Assembly (NCBI GenBank): GCA_017456895.1
Contig: JAFTIN010000044.1
Coordinates: 1 to 52,554 of the forward strand
Direction of reading: 5' to 3'
DNA length: 52,554 nt
DNA from: Clostridia bacterium
Lineage (GTDB): Bacteria; Bacillota; Clostridia; Oscillospirales; CAG-272
Shown: positions 1 to 7,724 of the stretch, one piece after another
How positions within the stretch are numbered: position 1 is the stretch's first letter
Layout of the letters: every line of letters begins with the position of its first letter
Program-made: the position numbers and the translations under genes
Notes under the pieces: generated by a model
Told to the model about the DNA's origin: nothing
Databases searched by the model: none
Seen by the model: the letters and a program-made list of their open reading frames with translations, nothing else

Positions 1-432
1 TCGGGCGCAGAAGCTAAAGCAAAGACTTGTACCGAAGACGGATGGAACGCTTACGAATATTGCACCGAGTGCGACTATACCACCAAGGTAGTAATTCCCG
101 CAGGACACACACTCTCCAACGCAGAGGCTAAGGCAAATACCTGTACCGAAGACGGATGGAACGCTTACGAATATTGCACCGAGTGCGACTATACCACTAA
201 GGTAGTAATTCCCGCAGGACACACACTCTCCAACGCAGAAGCTAAGGCAAAGACCTGTACCGAAGACGGATGGAACGCTTACGAGTATTGCACCGAGTGC
301 GACTACTCCACCAAGGTAGTGATCCCCGCAGGACACACACTCTCCAACGCAGAGGCTAAGGCAAATACCTGTACCGAAGACGGATGGAACGCTTACGAGT
401 ATTGCACCGAGTGTGACTACACAACCAAGGAA
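1..432 (+). repeat. 114-bp in-frame tandem repeats
   Basis: The tgt codon of the Cys/GH unit recurs at 28, 142, 256 and 370, exactly 114 bp apart, and the intervening DNA is almost identical (for example AAT versus AAG, GAA versus GAG). The next unit is 117 bp away and strongly diverged. Each copy encodes 38 residues with a C...CTEC pattern. The DNA-level identity points to recent expansion or gene conversion. Confidence 0.95.
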
Positions 433-2022
433 GTTATTTATGCTCCCGGGCACAATCTTAATAGTGTCGAAGCAAAGGAACCGACCTGCTCCAGCGTAGG
501 TTGGAACGATTATGAGTATTGTAGCTCTTGCTCGTACACAACGTACTCTGAGATTGCACAGAAGGAGCACACACCCATTAAGGACGAAGGATACGAAGCT
601 ACACAGTACAAAACCGGTCTTTCCGACGGTTCTCATTGTTCAGTATGCGGAGAAGTGATTGAAGAGCAAAAATGCTTATATTACTTTACAATAGAGATAT
701 ATAACGAGCAGTTCGGAGCGATCACTTCCTTCTCCCACTCTCATTCAAGCGGTGAAACGATTGACCTGGGTGCATATACGTATGACGGAAGAGGCTTTGC
801 AGGCTGGTATAGCGGAAAGGCTCTTGTATCCTCGCTTAAATCATTCGCATATACTATGCCTTCACATAACGTAAGCCTTATGGCATGCTTTACCGCATAT
901 CCTAATATGGACGTTTGGTTTGGCGATACTGCTACCTCGTTTGAGTCCGGAACGGGAACCGAAGAGGATCCGTTCATTATCGTAAGCGGCGCACAGCTTA
1001 AATACCTTTCCGACGTTGTCAATTCAAGACTTAAGTACGGAAGAGAGTATTATCAGGATCTCTATTACAGACTTGAAAAATCGATAGATATGGGACTCGG
1101 AGGAGAATGGACTCCTATAGGCAACAAAGTGGTCGTTAACAATAACAACGCAAGCTTTGAAGGTTACTTTGACGGTAATGGCTGTGTTATTTACGGTATG
1201 ATCCTCCCTAAGAATCCTACTACAAGATTTGTCGGACTGTTTGGATACGCGGTTACTTCTACTATCAAGAACTTGCGTATCGAGTGCGCAGTAGCAAATG
1301 TAACGTACAACGTTGAAGGGGAAAATTTCCACTTTGGTACTCTTCTGGCGTATGGCTCAGGCGAAAATATCATTGATAATGTACAAGTTATCTCCACCCC
1401 AATACACGTAGTTGCAAATATTGGTGAATCGAATGCCATTAATGTAGGTGGCATTGGAGGATATATTAACTTCAATAATAAGATAACGGTAAATGATATT
1501 GTATACACGGGCAGTATTTCTGTTATAACAAATGCAGATAGCTACGTTTCGGGACTGATTGGCGATTGCTTCGGTTTAGGTATTGCTTTAAATAATTGCG
1601 AGGTAAATGCGGATATAACCTATTCAGGCACCGAGGTAGTAATTGGCGGTTTATTAGGAGAGTTTTCGCAGCTTACGATGACTAACTGCCACTATCAGGG
1701 TAACATTAATGTGACAAAATCAACACTGGTAAATGCCGGAGGACTTATAGGCGGATCCGGAAGTGCATACAGCCACTATCTTAATATGGAAGCTTGTACC
1801 TACAAGGGAAGCATAGACATTAATTCAACAGGAAATGTTTATGCGTATGGAGCTTCCTATGAGGATGTTGACACGGCAAGCGGCTGTATAGTAGAAGCCA
1901 GAATAGATATTTCGACCGGCGAGGACGCAAAGGTAAAAACCGATGTGTTCGCACCGACTGTTGAAGTTGCAGAAGGTTGTGCAACTGCAGTTGTAATAAC
2001 AGTAAACGGAGTAACACAATAA
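1..2022 (+). CDS. Repeat-rich surface protein, 5'-truncated by window edge (Cys/GH repeats, InlB-type and GLUG-type domains)
   Basis: The reading frame is open from base 1, so the start and any signal peptide lie outside the window. The visible part has three sections. First come four near-identical 38-residue units, each with a CTEC pair and ending in the PAGHTL signature, then a degenerate 39-residue unit. Next is a segment with GRGFAGWY and MPSHNVSLMACF, the pattern of Listeria-Bacteroides (InlB B) repeats. Last, from about residue 320, is a region starting GTEEDPFII with GYFDGNG and GLFGY motifs, typical of GLUG-containing surface proteins. There is no LPXTG, TM anchor or lysin domain at the C-terminus, so anchoring must be N-terminal or by another route. 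Function is unknown; a secreted or wall-associated adhesin-like role is an inference from the domain types. A strong terminator follows the stop. Confidence 0.85.
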   Translation, partial: SGAEAKAKTCTEDGWNAYEYCTECDYTTKVVIPAGHTLSNAEAKANTCTEDGWNAYEYCTECDYTTKVVIPAGHTLSNAEAKAKTCTEDGWNAYEYCTECDYSTKVVIPAGHTLSNAEAKANTCTEDGWNAYEYCTECDYTTKEVIYAPGHNLNSVEAKEPTCSSVGWNDYEYCSSCSYTTYSEIAQKEHTPIKDEGYEATQYKTGLSDGSHCSVCGEVIEEQKCLYYFTIEIYNEQFGAITSFSHSHSSGETIDLGAYTYDGRGFAGWYSGKALVSSLKSFAYTMPSHNVSLMACFTAYPNMDVWFGDTATSFESGTGTEEDPFIIVSGAQLKYLSDVVNSRLKYGREYYQDLYYRLEKSIDMGLGGEWTPIGNKVVVNNNNASFEGYFDGNGCVIYGMILPKNPTTRFVGLFGYAVTSTIKNLRIECAVANVTYNVEGENFHFGTLLAYGSGENIIDNVQVISTPIHVVANIGESNAINVGGIGGYINFNNKITVNDIVYTGSISVITNADSYVSGLIGDCFGLGIALNNCEVNADITYSGTEVVIGGLLGEFSQLTMTNCHYQGNINVTKSTLVNAGGLIGGSGSAYSHYLNMEACTYKGSIDINSTGNVYAYGASYEDVDTASGCIVEARIDISTGEDAKVKTDVFAPTVEVAEGCATAVVITVNGVTQ

Positions 2023-2029
2023 ATTTTAA

Positions 2030-2066
2030 GCGCCACCGCAATATAAAAGTGCGGTGGCGCTCTTTG
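2030..2066 (+). terminator. Rho-independent terminator after the surface protein gene
   Basis: An 11-bp perfect stem (GCGCCACCGCA at 2030-2040 with TGCGGTGGCGC at 2050-2060) encloses a 9-nt loop and is followed by a short T-rich stretch. It lies 7 bp after the TAA. Confidence 0.85.
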
Positions 2067-2100
2067 TGAGAAAAAACTTAAACTTTTTTCAAAAAAGGTA

Positions 2101-2129
2101 TTGACAAGCGGCGATACTTCGTGTATAAT
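2101..2129 (+). promoter_or_regulatory. SigA-type promoter of rplJ-rplL
   Basis: TTGACA (2101-2106), a 17-bp spacer and TATAAT (2124-2129): both hexamers are perfect consensus. Predicted transcription start is near 2136, just before the L10 leader fold. Confidence 0.93.
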
Positions 2130-2135
2130 ACCATA

Positions 2136-2235
2136 GGTATCCTAAGACAGCAGGTTCCGGTAAAAGCATATAGCTTTCCTGCCGAGGTGTGACAATTTAA
2201 AATTTACGCGGTGGAGTACTGCTGCGTTTCTTTAG
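2136..2235 (+). ncRNA. Ribosomal protein L10 leader
   Basis: The transcript leader carries the hallmark of the L10 (rplJ) autoregulatory leader: a CAGCAGG arm (2148-2154) pairing with CCTGC (2179-2183), followed by CGAGGT. Known L10 leaders bind L10(L12)4 and control a downstream attenuator; here a strong terminator hairpin follows at 2241-2286, in the expected place. The assignment rests on motif, position and downstream gene. A covariance model search would confirm it. Confidence 0.8.
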
Positions 2236-2240
2236 GTTTG

Positions 2241-2286
2241 TCCTTTCTCGGAGAGTTATGTGTTTCTCCCGGAAAGGATTTTTTAT
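2241..2286 (+). terminator. Attenuator terminator in the rplJ leader
   Basis: TCCTTTC (2241-2247) pairs with GAAAGGA (2272-2278), and the inner arms TCGGAGAG and TTCTCCCG extend the stem with one mismatch and G-U pairs. The loop is about 8 nt, and a TTTTTT run follows. The hairpin lies between the L10 leader and the rplJ start codon, so it would decide read-through. Confidence 0.8.
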
Positions 2287-2314
2287 TTGAAATTTTTATG
2301 GAGGTGGAAACAAA

Positions 2315-2845
2315 ATGCCAAGTAATAAGGTTCTTGAAGCCAAGAAGCAAGTCGTAGAAGAACTCGCAGGCAAGATGCAGACCGCTGTATCCGGCGTGCT
2401 TGTTAAGTACGAAGGCATTACCGTTGCAGATGACACCGCACTCAGAGCCGCTCTTCGTAAGGCAGGCATCGAGTATTCCGTAATGAAGAATACTCTTACC
2501 GGCAGAGCATGTGAGGTGGTTGGTTACGGTGATATGAAGCAGTATCTCTCCGGCATGACTGCAATTGCAATCAGCCAGGACGATCCTATTGCTCCTGCAA
2601 AGATTATGAAGGAATACGCTGATAAGATCCCCTCGTTCGAGATCAAGGCTGGTTTCGTTGACGGCGGTGTTATCGATCAGGCAGGCGTAGAAGCTCTCGC
2701 AGCTACTCCTTCTAAGGAGGTTCTCATCGGTAAGATGATGGGCAGCCTTATGTCTTCTCTTTACGGTCTTGCATACGTTCTTCAGGCTAAGATCGATAAG
2801 GAAAACGGTGGCGAGGAAGCTACCGAGGCTCCCGCAGAGGCTTAA
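2315..2845 (+). CDS. rplJ: 50S ribosomal protein L10
   Basis: This 176-residue protein has the L10 layout. An N-terminal segment (EAKKQVVEELAGKM, VKYEGITVADDTALRAALRK, SVMKNTLTGRA) forms the 23S rRNA-binding part, and a C-terminal helix binds the L7/L12 dimers of the ribosomal stalk. The tail is extended by an acidic EENGGEEATEAPAEA-like stretch. The start is supported by GGAGGTGG at 2300-2307, 7 bp before ATG. It is co-transcribed with rplL 55 bp downstream and is expected to repress its own operon through the leader. Upstream is a surface protein gene rather than rplK-rplA, which is an unusual neighbour. Confidence 0.97.
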   Translation: MPSNKVLEAKKQVVEELAGKMQTAVSGVLVKYEGITVADDTALRAALRKAGIEYSVMKNTLTGRACEVVGYGDMKQYLSGMTAIAISQDDPIAPAKIMKEYADKIPSFEIKAGFVDGGVIDQAGVEALAATPSKEVLIGKMMGSLMSSLYGLAYVLQAKIDKENGGEEATEAPAEA

Positions 2846-2900
2846 TTTTCTGCAAACTGATTTAGTATTAAAATTTGTATAATATTCGGAGGATTTTAAA

Positions 2901-3272
2901 ATGAACGAAAAGTCTACCCAGATTCTTGACCTTGTAAAGGGTCTTACTATTCTTGAACTCGCTGATCTCGTTAAGGCTCTTGAGGAGGAGTTCGGCGTAT
3001 CCGCAGCTCCCGTAGCAGCAGTTGGCGCAGTTGCAGCAGCAGCTCCCGTTGTTGAGGAGAAGACCGAGTTCGACGTTGTTCTTACCAGCGCCGGCGCATC
3101 CAAGCTTAACGTTATTAAGCTCGTTAAGGATGTTTGCGGTCTTGGTCTTAAGGATGCTAAGGATCTTGTTGAGTCTGCTCCCAAGACCATCAAGGAAGGC
3201 ATCTCTAAGGAAGAGGCTGAGAAGCTCGCTGCAGACCTCAAGGCTGCAGGCGCAGAAGTTGAAGTTAAGTAA
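2901..3272 (+). CDS. rplL: 50S ribosomal protein L7/L12
   Basis: The 123-residue L12 has all expected parts. An N-terminal dimerisation helix (about 1-33) is followed by an Ala/Val/Pro-rich hinge (34-53). The C-terminal globular domain contains [35 protein letters not shown] and a final AAGAEVEVK, and recruits translation GTPases. GGAGGA at 2888-2893 sets the start. A terminator follows directly, so rpoB is not in this operon. Confidence 0.98.
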   Translation: MNEKSTQILDLVKGLTILELADLVKALEEEFGVSAAPVAAVGAVAAAAPVVEEKTEFDVVLTSAGASKLNVIKLVKDVCGLGLKDAKDLVESAPKTIKEGISKEEAEKLAADLKAAGAEVEVK

Positions 3273-3291
3273 TTTTCACTCTGTAAAAATT

Positions 3292-3322
3292 AAGAACGGT
3301 CACCTGCTGACCGTTCTTTTTT
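3292..3322 (+). terminator. Terminator of rplJ-rplL
   Basis: AAGAACGGTCA (3292-3302) and TGACCGTTCTT (3308-3318) form an 11-bp perfect stem with a 5-nt loop. A T-run runs to 3322. Confidence 0.95.
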
Positions 3323-3347
3323 ATTTGCAAGTACACTCTGTGTGTTT

Positions 3348-3362
3348 TGTGACTTTGTCACA
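3348..3362. promoter_or_regulatory. Crp/Fnr-like palindrome upstream of the lipoprotein promoter
   Basis: A perfect 15-bp inverted repeat, TGTGAC-TTT-GTCACA, ends 17 bp upstream of the -35 element at 3380. It resembles TGTGA-N6-TCACA operators of Crp/Fnr-family regulators but with a 5-bp centre. No regulator of this family is encoded in the window. Operator role is inferred. Confidence 0.45.
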
Positions 3363-3379
3363 CGGGGTGATATTTCATA

Positions 3380-3407
3380 TTGATTTTCCTAAAAGATATG
3401 ATATAAT
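3380..3407 (+). promoter_or_regulatory. Promoter of the thioredoxin-domain lipoprotein gene
   Basis: TTGATT (3380-3385), a 16-bp spacer and TATAAT (3402-3407). This places the start of transcription near 3414, with a ribosome site (GGAGG) just ahead of the ATG at 3443. Confidence 0.8.
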
Positions 3408-3442
3408 TGAGATAGAAAACAAATTTTGACAGGAGGAAAAAT

Positions 3443-4969
3443 ATGAGAAAAAGAATAATACCAACTTTTTTATTATTGTTAGCCTTTGCACTTTCCATTA
3501 CTTCTTGTGATTTGATAGAAAAGCTTCCCAACCTTGGAAATGAAGATAAAATACCGACACAGGGGAATGGAGATCTTAATAACGGTACAGATGAGCATAC
3601 TCACGAATTTACCGAGAAAAACAAATCGGATATCTATTTAAAAACGCCCGCTACGTGCACCGAGCCTTCAATTTATTACTACTCGTGTAGCTGCTCGGAA
3701 AGAGGGAGTGACACATTCGTTGACGGCGAGCCTCTCGGACACACTTGGAGCGGCGATGACTGCGAGGAGCCCATGGTATGCTCGGTCTGCGGTGTAAAGG
3801 ATTCCCGTCCGAAAGGACATATCTGGAAATCTGTTGATGAGTGGACGGTGGCATGCGCCTCTTGCGGCTTGATTATGAGCATTAATGATCACACCCACGT
3901 GTGGCTCGATGCCGACTGCATTTTGCCGAGGACGTGCTCGGTCTGCGGTTTGACCGAGGGTGAGCCGCTCGGACACAGCTGGGAAGAGGCGGATTGCCTT
4001 TTGCCGAGGACATGCTCGGCCTGTGGTTTGACCGAGGGTGAGCCGCTCGGACATAGTTGGGAAGAGGCGAATTGCACCAGACCTAAAACATGCCTTTTGT
4101 GTGGAATCACCGAAGGAGAACTCGGAAACCACAATTTTGTAAACAAAACATGTACAATTTGCGGTATTTCCGAGTCTGAAATATATACTCAATATAGTAT
4201 AAAGGTTGTTAGCAAGGGCGGACTTCCGCTTGCCGGAGTTACGGTATATGTACATAGCGGTGACGGATACAACCTTTGCGCATTGCCCGAGATCACGGAT
4301 GAAAACGGCGTTGTGTCTTTTGTCCTTGACACCTCCGGTGACTACTCCGTAGAGCTTGATGACGTACCGGACGGCTATGAGGTGAAGGGCGGTCAAACTA
4401 AGGATGACAGATATGCAGTTACGTCCGATAATACGATAATTACACTCACCTCAGCTCCTATAAAGACAGGAGGTTTCAAATCCTCTTATAAGCTTGGTGA
4501 CGTAATGTATGATTTTACCTTCGTTGATGTGGACGGTAACTCGTATACTCTTTCCAAGCTCCTTGAAGACAAGGATATGGTCATGCTGAACTTCTGGTTT
4601 ATTAATTGTACGTTTTGTATAAAGGAATTTCCCTATATAAACACAGCGTACAATCAATACAAGGATGAGATCGAGATATTTGCAATTAATGATTACGACA
4701 GCAAGGAAGATATATTAGCTTTCCCGAATGTTTTGGGGTCATCTCTTGATATGCCCCTTATTGAATCCGGCAATTGCTCGGGCGGTCTCAGCCTTTCTAA
4801 TTTCCCAAGTCGCGGATATCCCACAACGGTGATCATTGATAGATACGGTGTAGTGACTATGATACATGTGGGCGCTGTTACAGGTGAGACTCCGTGGAGA
4901 AACTTGTTCGAGCACTTCACCGCGGATGAGTATGAGCAAAAGCTTCTTGAGGGGATTGATTCGGTTTAA
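3443..4969 (+). CDS. TlpA/thioredoxin-like lipoprotein with Cys-rich repeats
   Basis: This 508-residue protein has a lipoprotein signal peptide with Cys22 in an ITSC lipobox, so it should sit on the outer face of the membrane. Residues about 50-250 hold repeated Cys/GH units (TCSVCGLTEGEPLGHSWEE twice, plus degenerate copies), related in style to the repeats at 1-432. About 252-345 is a prealbumin-like (carboxypeptidase-regulatory/Cna-B type) domain. From 350 on is a TlpA/AhpC-type thioredoxin fold with VMLNFWFINCTFC, redox pair Cys389/Cys392, and PTTVIIDRYG. The usual Trp before the first Cys is replaced by Asn. The C-terminal half is clearly paralogous to residues 58-330 of the protein at 46445. 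The role is probably extracytoplasmic thiol redox; the substrate is unknown. The gene at 5001 follows after 31 bp. Confidence 0.85.
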   Translation: MRKRIIPTFLLLLAFALSITSCDLIEKLPNLGNEDKIPTQGNGDLNNGTDEHTHEFTEKNKSDIYLKTPATCTEPSIYYYSCSCSERGSDTFVDGEPLGHTWSGDDCEEPMVCSVCGVKDSRPKGHIWKSVDEWTVACASCGLIMSINDHTHVWLDADCILPRTCSVCGLTEGEPLGHSWEEADCLLPRTCSACGLTEGEPLGHSWEEANCTRPKTCLLCGITEGELGNHNFVNKTCTICGISESEIYTQYSIKVVSKGGLPLAGVTVYVHSGDGYNLCALPEITDENGVVSFVLDTSGDYSVELDDVPDGYEVKGGQTKDDRYAVTSDNTIITLTSAPIKTGGFKSSYKLGDVMYDFTFVDVDGNSYTLSKLLEDKDMVMLNFWFINCTFCIKEFPYINTAYNQYKDEIEIFAINDYDSKEDILAFPNVLGSSLDMPLIESGNCSGGLSLSNFPSRGYPTTVIIDRYGVVTMIHVGAVTGETPWRNLFEHFTADEYEQKLLEGIDSV

Positions 4970-5000
4970 CAGAACGTAAAAACTTAACTGCGAGGATAAT

Positions 5001-6989
5001 ATGTTTTCGGAAACAGACAGAGCCACGATAAGAGAAAGAGCAAAGCATAATCCAAAATATATAGAAAAAATAGAGAATGAAACGGCTGACGTGTGCCGTA
5101 AGCTATATATACAAAAGACAGGGCTTGCCACGTGGTATCACTATTTCACCTGTCCTGAATGCGGCACGCGTCTGAGATTCGACTACGATGATAACGAGAA
5201 GTTTTTCTGTCCCGAGTGCGGCAAAGCGCAGACGGGCGAGCCGTATCTTGGCGCGTGGTGGGAAACTGTTCTTACTCTGACTACCTCCGCCGCCTATAAG
5301 CTTGCGATAGGATATATCGCTACGGGCAGAGAGGATTTCCTATCGGTAGCAAAGAAAATAATCCTCGGCTATGCCGAGAACTATAAGAACTATGAGGTCC
5401 ACGGCGGAATTCCGTACAATCACCCCGGCAGATTTGCCTCTCAGGTGCTCAGCGATTGCGATCCTATCTGTAATCTTGCGCCGGCGTATTCGCTAATAAA
5501 ATCCGTCTTCACCGACAGAGAGCGCACTCTTATCGAGAACGAGCTTTTCCGCCATGCGGCAGAGCATCAGAAAAAGTATCTTACACCTCAACTGCACAAT
5601 CACGAGGTCGCTATCTGCACGTCTATCGCCGTGATAGGTCTTGCTATCGATGACGCCGAGCTTGTGCGCTTTGCCACGGATACAAAGTACGGTCTCAAAT
5701 ATCAGATAGACCACGCATACCTCGAGGACAACATGTGGTTTGAGTGCTCGGCTTCCTATCACCTCTACGCCCTTAAGTGGTTTATGACCTTTGAGAAGCT
5801 GGCTAAGAACACGGAGCACAGCCTTTTCAGAGATCCTCATTACCGCGAGAAGCTCTACAAGGCTTTGATTCTGCCGCTTAAGCTGCGAGTAAACGACTCA
5901 AATACCGTAAGGATTAACGATGGTCACGGCTCGCTCAGAGGTTATCAGCATATCTATGAGCACGCCTATTCCTGCTTTGGTACGGATGAGATTCTCGAGC
6001 TTCTGTATGCTAGCTATGGGGTGGGGAAGAGGGAGTCCTTTGACGCTCTTATCTATGGCGTAGACAGCCTTCCCGCGCGCCCCGAAATACCGCTTGAGAA
6101 CTATATTTCCGAGTGTGGATCGGGACTTGCTATCCTCCACGCAGCAGAGGGCAGAACCCTCATTTTCAAGGCGACACCCTACGGCGGTGAGCATGATCAC
6201 TATGACCGCTTGGCGATCTCGTTTGATGCTTTTGGCAAGGAGGCGTGTACGGATTTCGGCACCGCTTCGGGCTACGGATCACCCCTGCATTACGGCTACT
6301 TCAAGAATACTTTGGCGCATAATACCGTAGTTATTGACGGCGAGAATATGGCGCCCTGCGATACACGCGTCAGAGAGTATAGCCTCAGAGCCCCCGATGA
6401 CATATACCTTGATGCCGAGACTATGTCGCCCGAGGAGTACGAAATGCTCGACTCCTTCACCATCAAGCAGTGGTCGGACGAGGCATACAAGGGTGTGCGG
6501 ATGCGCCGTATAATCTCATGGCATGACAAATATTTTATAGACGTTTTTTCTGTAAAAACGGATAACGAGCTGAAGAAGGAATGGACCTGGCATATCAATG
6601 CCGAGGCGGAGATTCCCGAGGGCGCTCGGTATATCGGCAAGGTCTCGGACAAGGGTGCTGAGGCGTACCTAAGCGACGCATATTCCTACCGATGCGACCG
6701 CCCGATCAAGCTTACCTACTGCGCAGAAGATTGGTATATGGACGTCTACACCTCGGCTGAAGGCAGGGAGCTGATATTTGCCAAGGGCCCGAATAACCCC
6801 GCGACGACGAGCGTGTCCTATCTACTTGAGCGCACGGCGGAAAAATCCCCGATATTCATAAACGTTATCGAGGCGTATAAGTCCGACTCGGTTATTTCGT
6901 CGGTTGAGATATGCAACACAGACGGTAGGATAGAAGTCACCGTCACGGAAAAGTCGGGAAAAGTCAGAAGGCTGAAAATCAAATTGTAA
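5001..6989 (+). CDS. Heparinase II/III family protein (polysaccharide lyase-like), probably cytoplasmic
   Basis: This 662-residue protein has the alginate-lyase/heparinase II/III layout: a helical toroid followed by a beta-sandwich domain. YLTPQLHNHEVAIC near residue 195 and GGEHDHYDRL near 395 match the Asn/His and the His-rich metal-site region of PL12/15/17-type lyases. The HNTVVIDG motif closes that segment. Near the N-terminus CPECG (51-55) and CPECG (70-74) form a zinc-ribbon-like insert. No signal peptide or TM is visible, so it should act on imported oligosaccharides inside the cell. The start is set by GAGGATAAT before ATG. It probably shares the transcript of the lipoprotein gene at 3443. 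The substrate (uronate-containing glycan) cannot be read from the sequence. Confidence 0.8.
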   Translation: MFSETDRATIRERAKHNPKYIEKIENETADVCRKLYIQKTGLATWYHYFTCPECGTRLRFDYDDNEKFFCPECGKAQTGEPYLGAWWETVLTLTTSAAYKLAIGYIATGREDFLSVAKKIILGYAENYKNYEVHGGIPYNHPGRFASQVLSDCDPICNLAPAYSLIKSVFTDRERTLIENELFRHAAEHQKKYLTPQLHNHEVAICTSIAVIGLAIDDAELVRFATDTKYGLKYQIDHAYLEDNMWFECSASYHLYALKWFMTFEKLAKNTEHSLFRDPHYREKLYKALILPLKLRVNDSNTVRINDGHGSLRGYQHIYEHAYSCFGTDEILELLYASYGVGKRESFDALIYGVDSLPARPEIPLENYISECGSGLAILHAAEGRTLIFKATPYGGEHDHYDRLAISFDAFGKEACTDFGTASGYGSPLHYGYFKNTLAHNTVVIDGENMAPCDTRVREYSLRAPDDIYLDAETMSPEEYEMLDSFTIKQWSDEAYKGVRMRRIISWHDKYFIDVFSVKTDNELKKEWTWHINAEAEIPEGARYIGKVSDKGAEAYLSDAYSYRCDRPIKLTYCAEDWYMDVYTSAEGRELIFAKGPNNPATTSVSYLLERTAEKSPIFINVIEAYKSDSVISSVEICNTDGRIEVTVTEKSGKVRRLKIKL

Positions 6990-6994
6990 AACAA

Positions 6995-7030
6995 AAGGAC
7001 AGAGATGTGAGAACTCTGTCCTTACTTTTT
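6995..7030. terminator. Bidirectional terminator between convergent genes
   Basis: AAGGACAGAG (6995-7004) pairs with CTCTGTCCTT (7014-7023) around a 9-nt loop. It is followed by TTTTTT on the plus strand and preceded by an A-rich run that serves the minus strand less well. Confidence 0.88.
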
Positions 7031-7038
7031 TGATAAAA

Positions 7039-7359
7039 TTATAAAAAATCTTTTCTCATGGGAGTGAAGATATCAAGCAGGGCGCCCTCTTCAAGGCATA
7101 CTACACCGTGTGGCGCATCGGGCGGTGTGATGTAGGTATCACCCTTAGAGATTATCTCTGTCTTACCGGCTATGGTAGCCTCAAACCTACCCTCAAGCAC
7201 GTAGGAGATCTGCGTATGCGGATGGGTGTGCATAGCGCCGACAGCCCCCTTCTCGAATCTTACCTCAACCGACATCATATTTTTGTCATAGGCAAGAATC
7301 TTTCTTGATACACCGTTGCCGAGATTGTTGAGTTCTATTTCGCTATTCTTTACAAACAT
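7039..7359 (-). CDS. Small cupin-domain protein
   Basis: This 106-residue single-domain cupin carries motif 1 HTHPHTQISYVLEG (about residues 41-54; two His plus Glu as metal ligands) and motif 2 with PPDAPHGV (about 78-85; third His). Proteins of this size bind a divalent metal and act as sugar isomerase-like, dioxygenase-like or sensor proteins. The sequence does not show which. GGAGGG precedes the ATG. It lies 29 bp downstream of the MazG-like gene on the same strand and is probably co-transcribed with it. Confidence 0.85.
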   Translation of the reverse strand: MFVKNSEIELNNLGNGVSRKILAYDKNMMSVEVRFEKGAVGAMHTHPHTQISYVLEGRFEATIAGKTEIISKGDTYITPPDAPHGVVCLEEGALLDIFTPMRKDFL

Positions 7360-7388
7360 ACTAACCCTCCGTTTTTGTCAATTGAAAT

Positions 7389-7724
7389 TTACAAATTTGT
7401 ATATTTCGTGCTTACACCTGCCGCTTTTTCGACAGGGTATTTTTCGGCATTTTTCTGCATTTTATTGCGTATTATCTCGTCGAGGTCAAGGCCGTACCTG
7501 TCTGCAAGGAGTATTGAGTAACAGAGAACGTCGGCGAGCTCCTCCTTGACTCTGTCGAGCTTATCAAGGCAGTCGAGGTCGTCGGCACTCCATTGGTATA
7601 TCTCGAGCAGCTCAGCGGCCTCAAGGCTGATGGATATTGCCAGATCCTTCGGATTGTGGAACTGACTCCATTCGCGGTCATCTCTGAACTTTTTAATTAT
7701 TTCTATCGTTTCCTTTGAGATCAT
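7389..7724 (-). CDS. MazG-like nucleotide pyrophosphohydrolase
   Basis: This 111-residue all-alpha NTP pyrophosphohydrolase has the MazG/iMazG signature: EAAELLEIYQW followed by VKEELADVLCYSILLADRYG, with the EEXXE-plus-EXXD acidic residues that bind Mg2+. Such proteins hydrolyse (d)NTPs to NMP and PPi, often dCTP or damaged nucleotides, as house-cleaning enzymes. The open frame extends 42 codons upstream, but the ATG at 7722-7724 is chosen. It has a GGAGG site and overlaps the stop of the upstream gene as ATGA, implying translational coupling. Confidence 0.88.
   Translation of the reverse strand: MISKETIEIIKKFRDDREWSQFHNPKDLAISISLEAAELLEIYQWSADDLDCLDKLDRVKEELADVLCYSILLADRYGLDLDEIIRNKMQKNAEKYPVEKAAGVSTKYTNL

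Noticed and set aside
1..432. Regular 114-bp repeats considered as a CRISPR array
   Set aside because: The repeats are contiguous and in frame without unique spacers, and encode a continuous Cys/GH repeat protein.
2204..3241. A 345-codon open frame on the minus strand opposite rplJ-rplL
   Set aside because: It lies antisense to two certain ribosomal protein genes and their leader, has no family resemblance, and arises from the codon bias of the plus strand.
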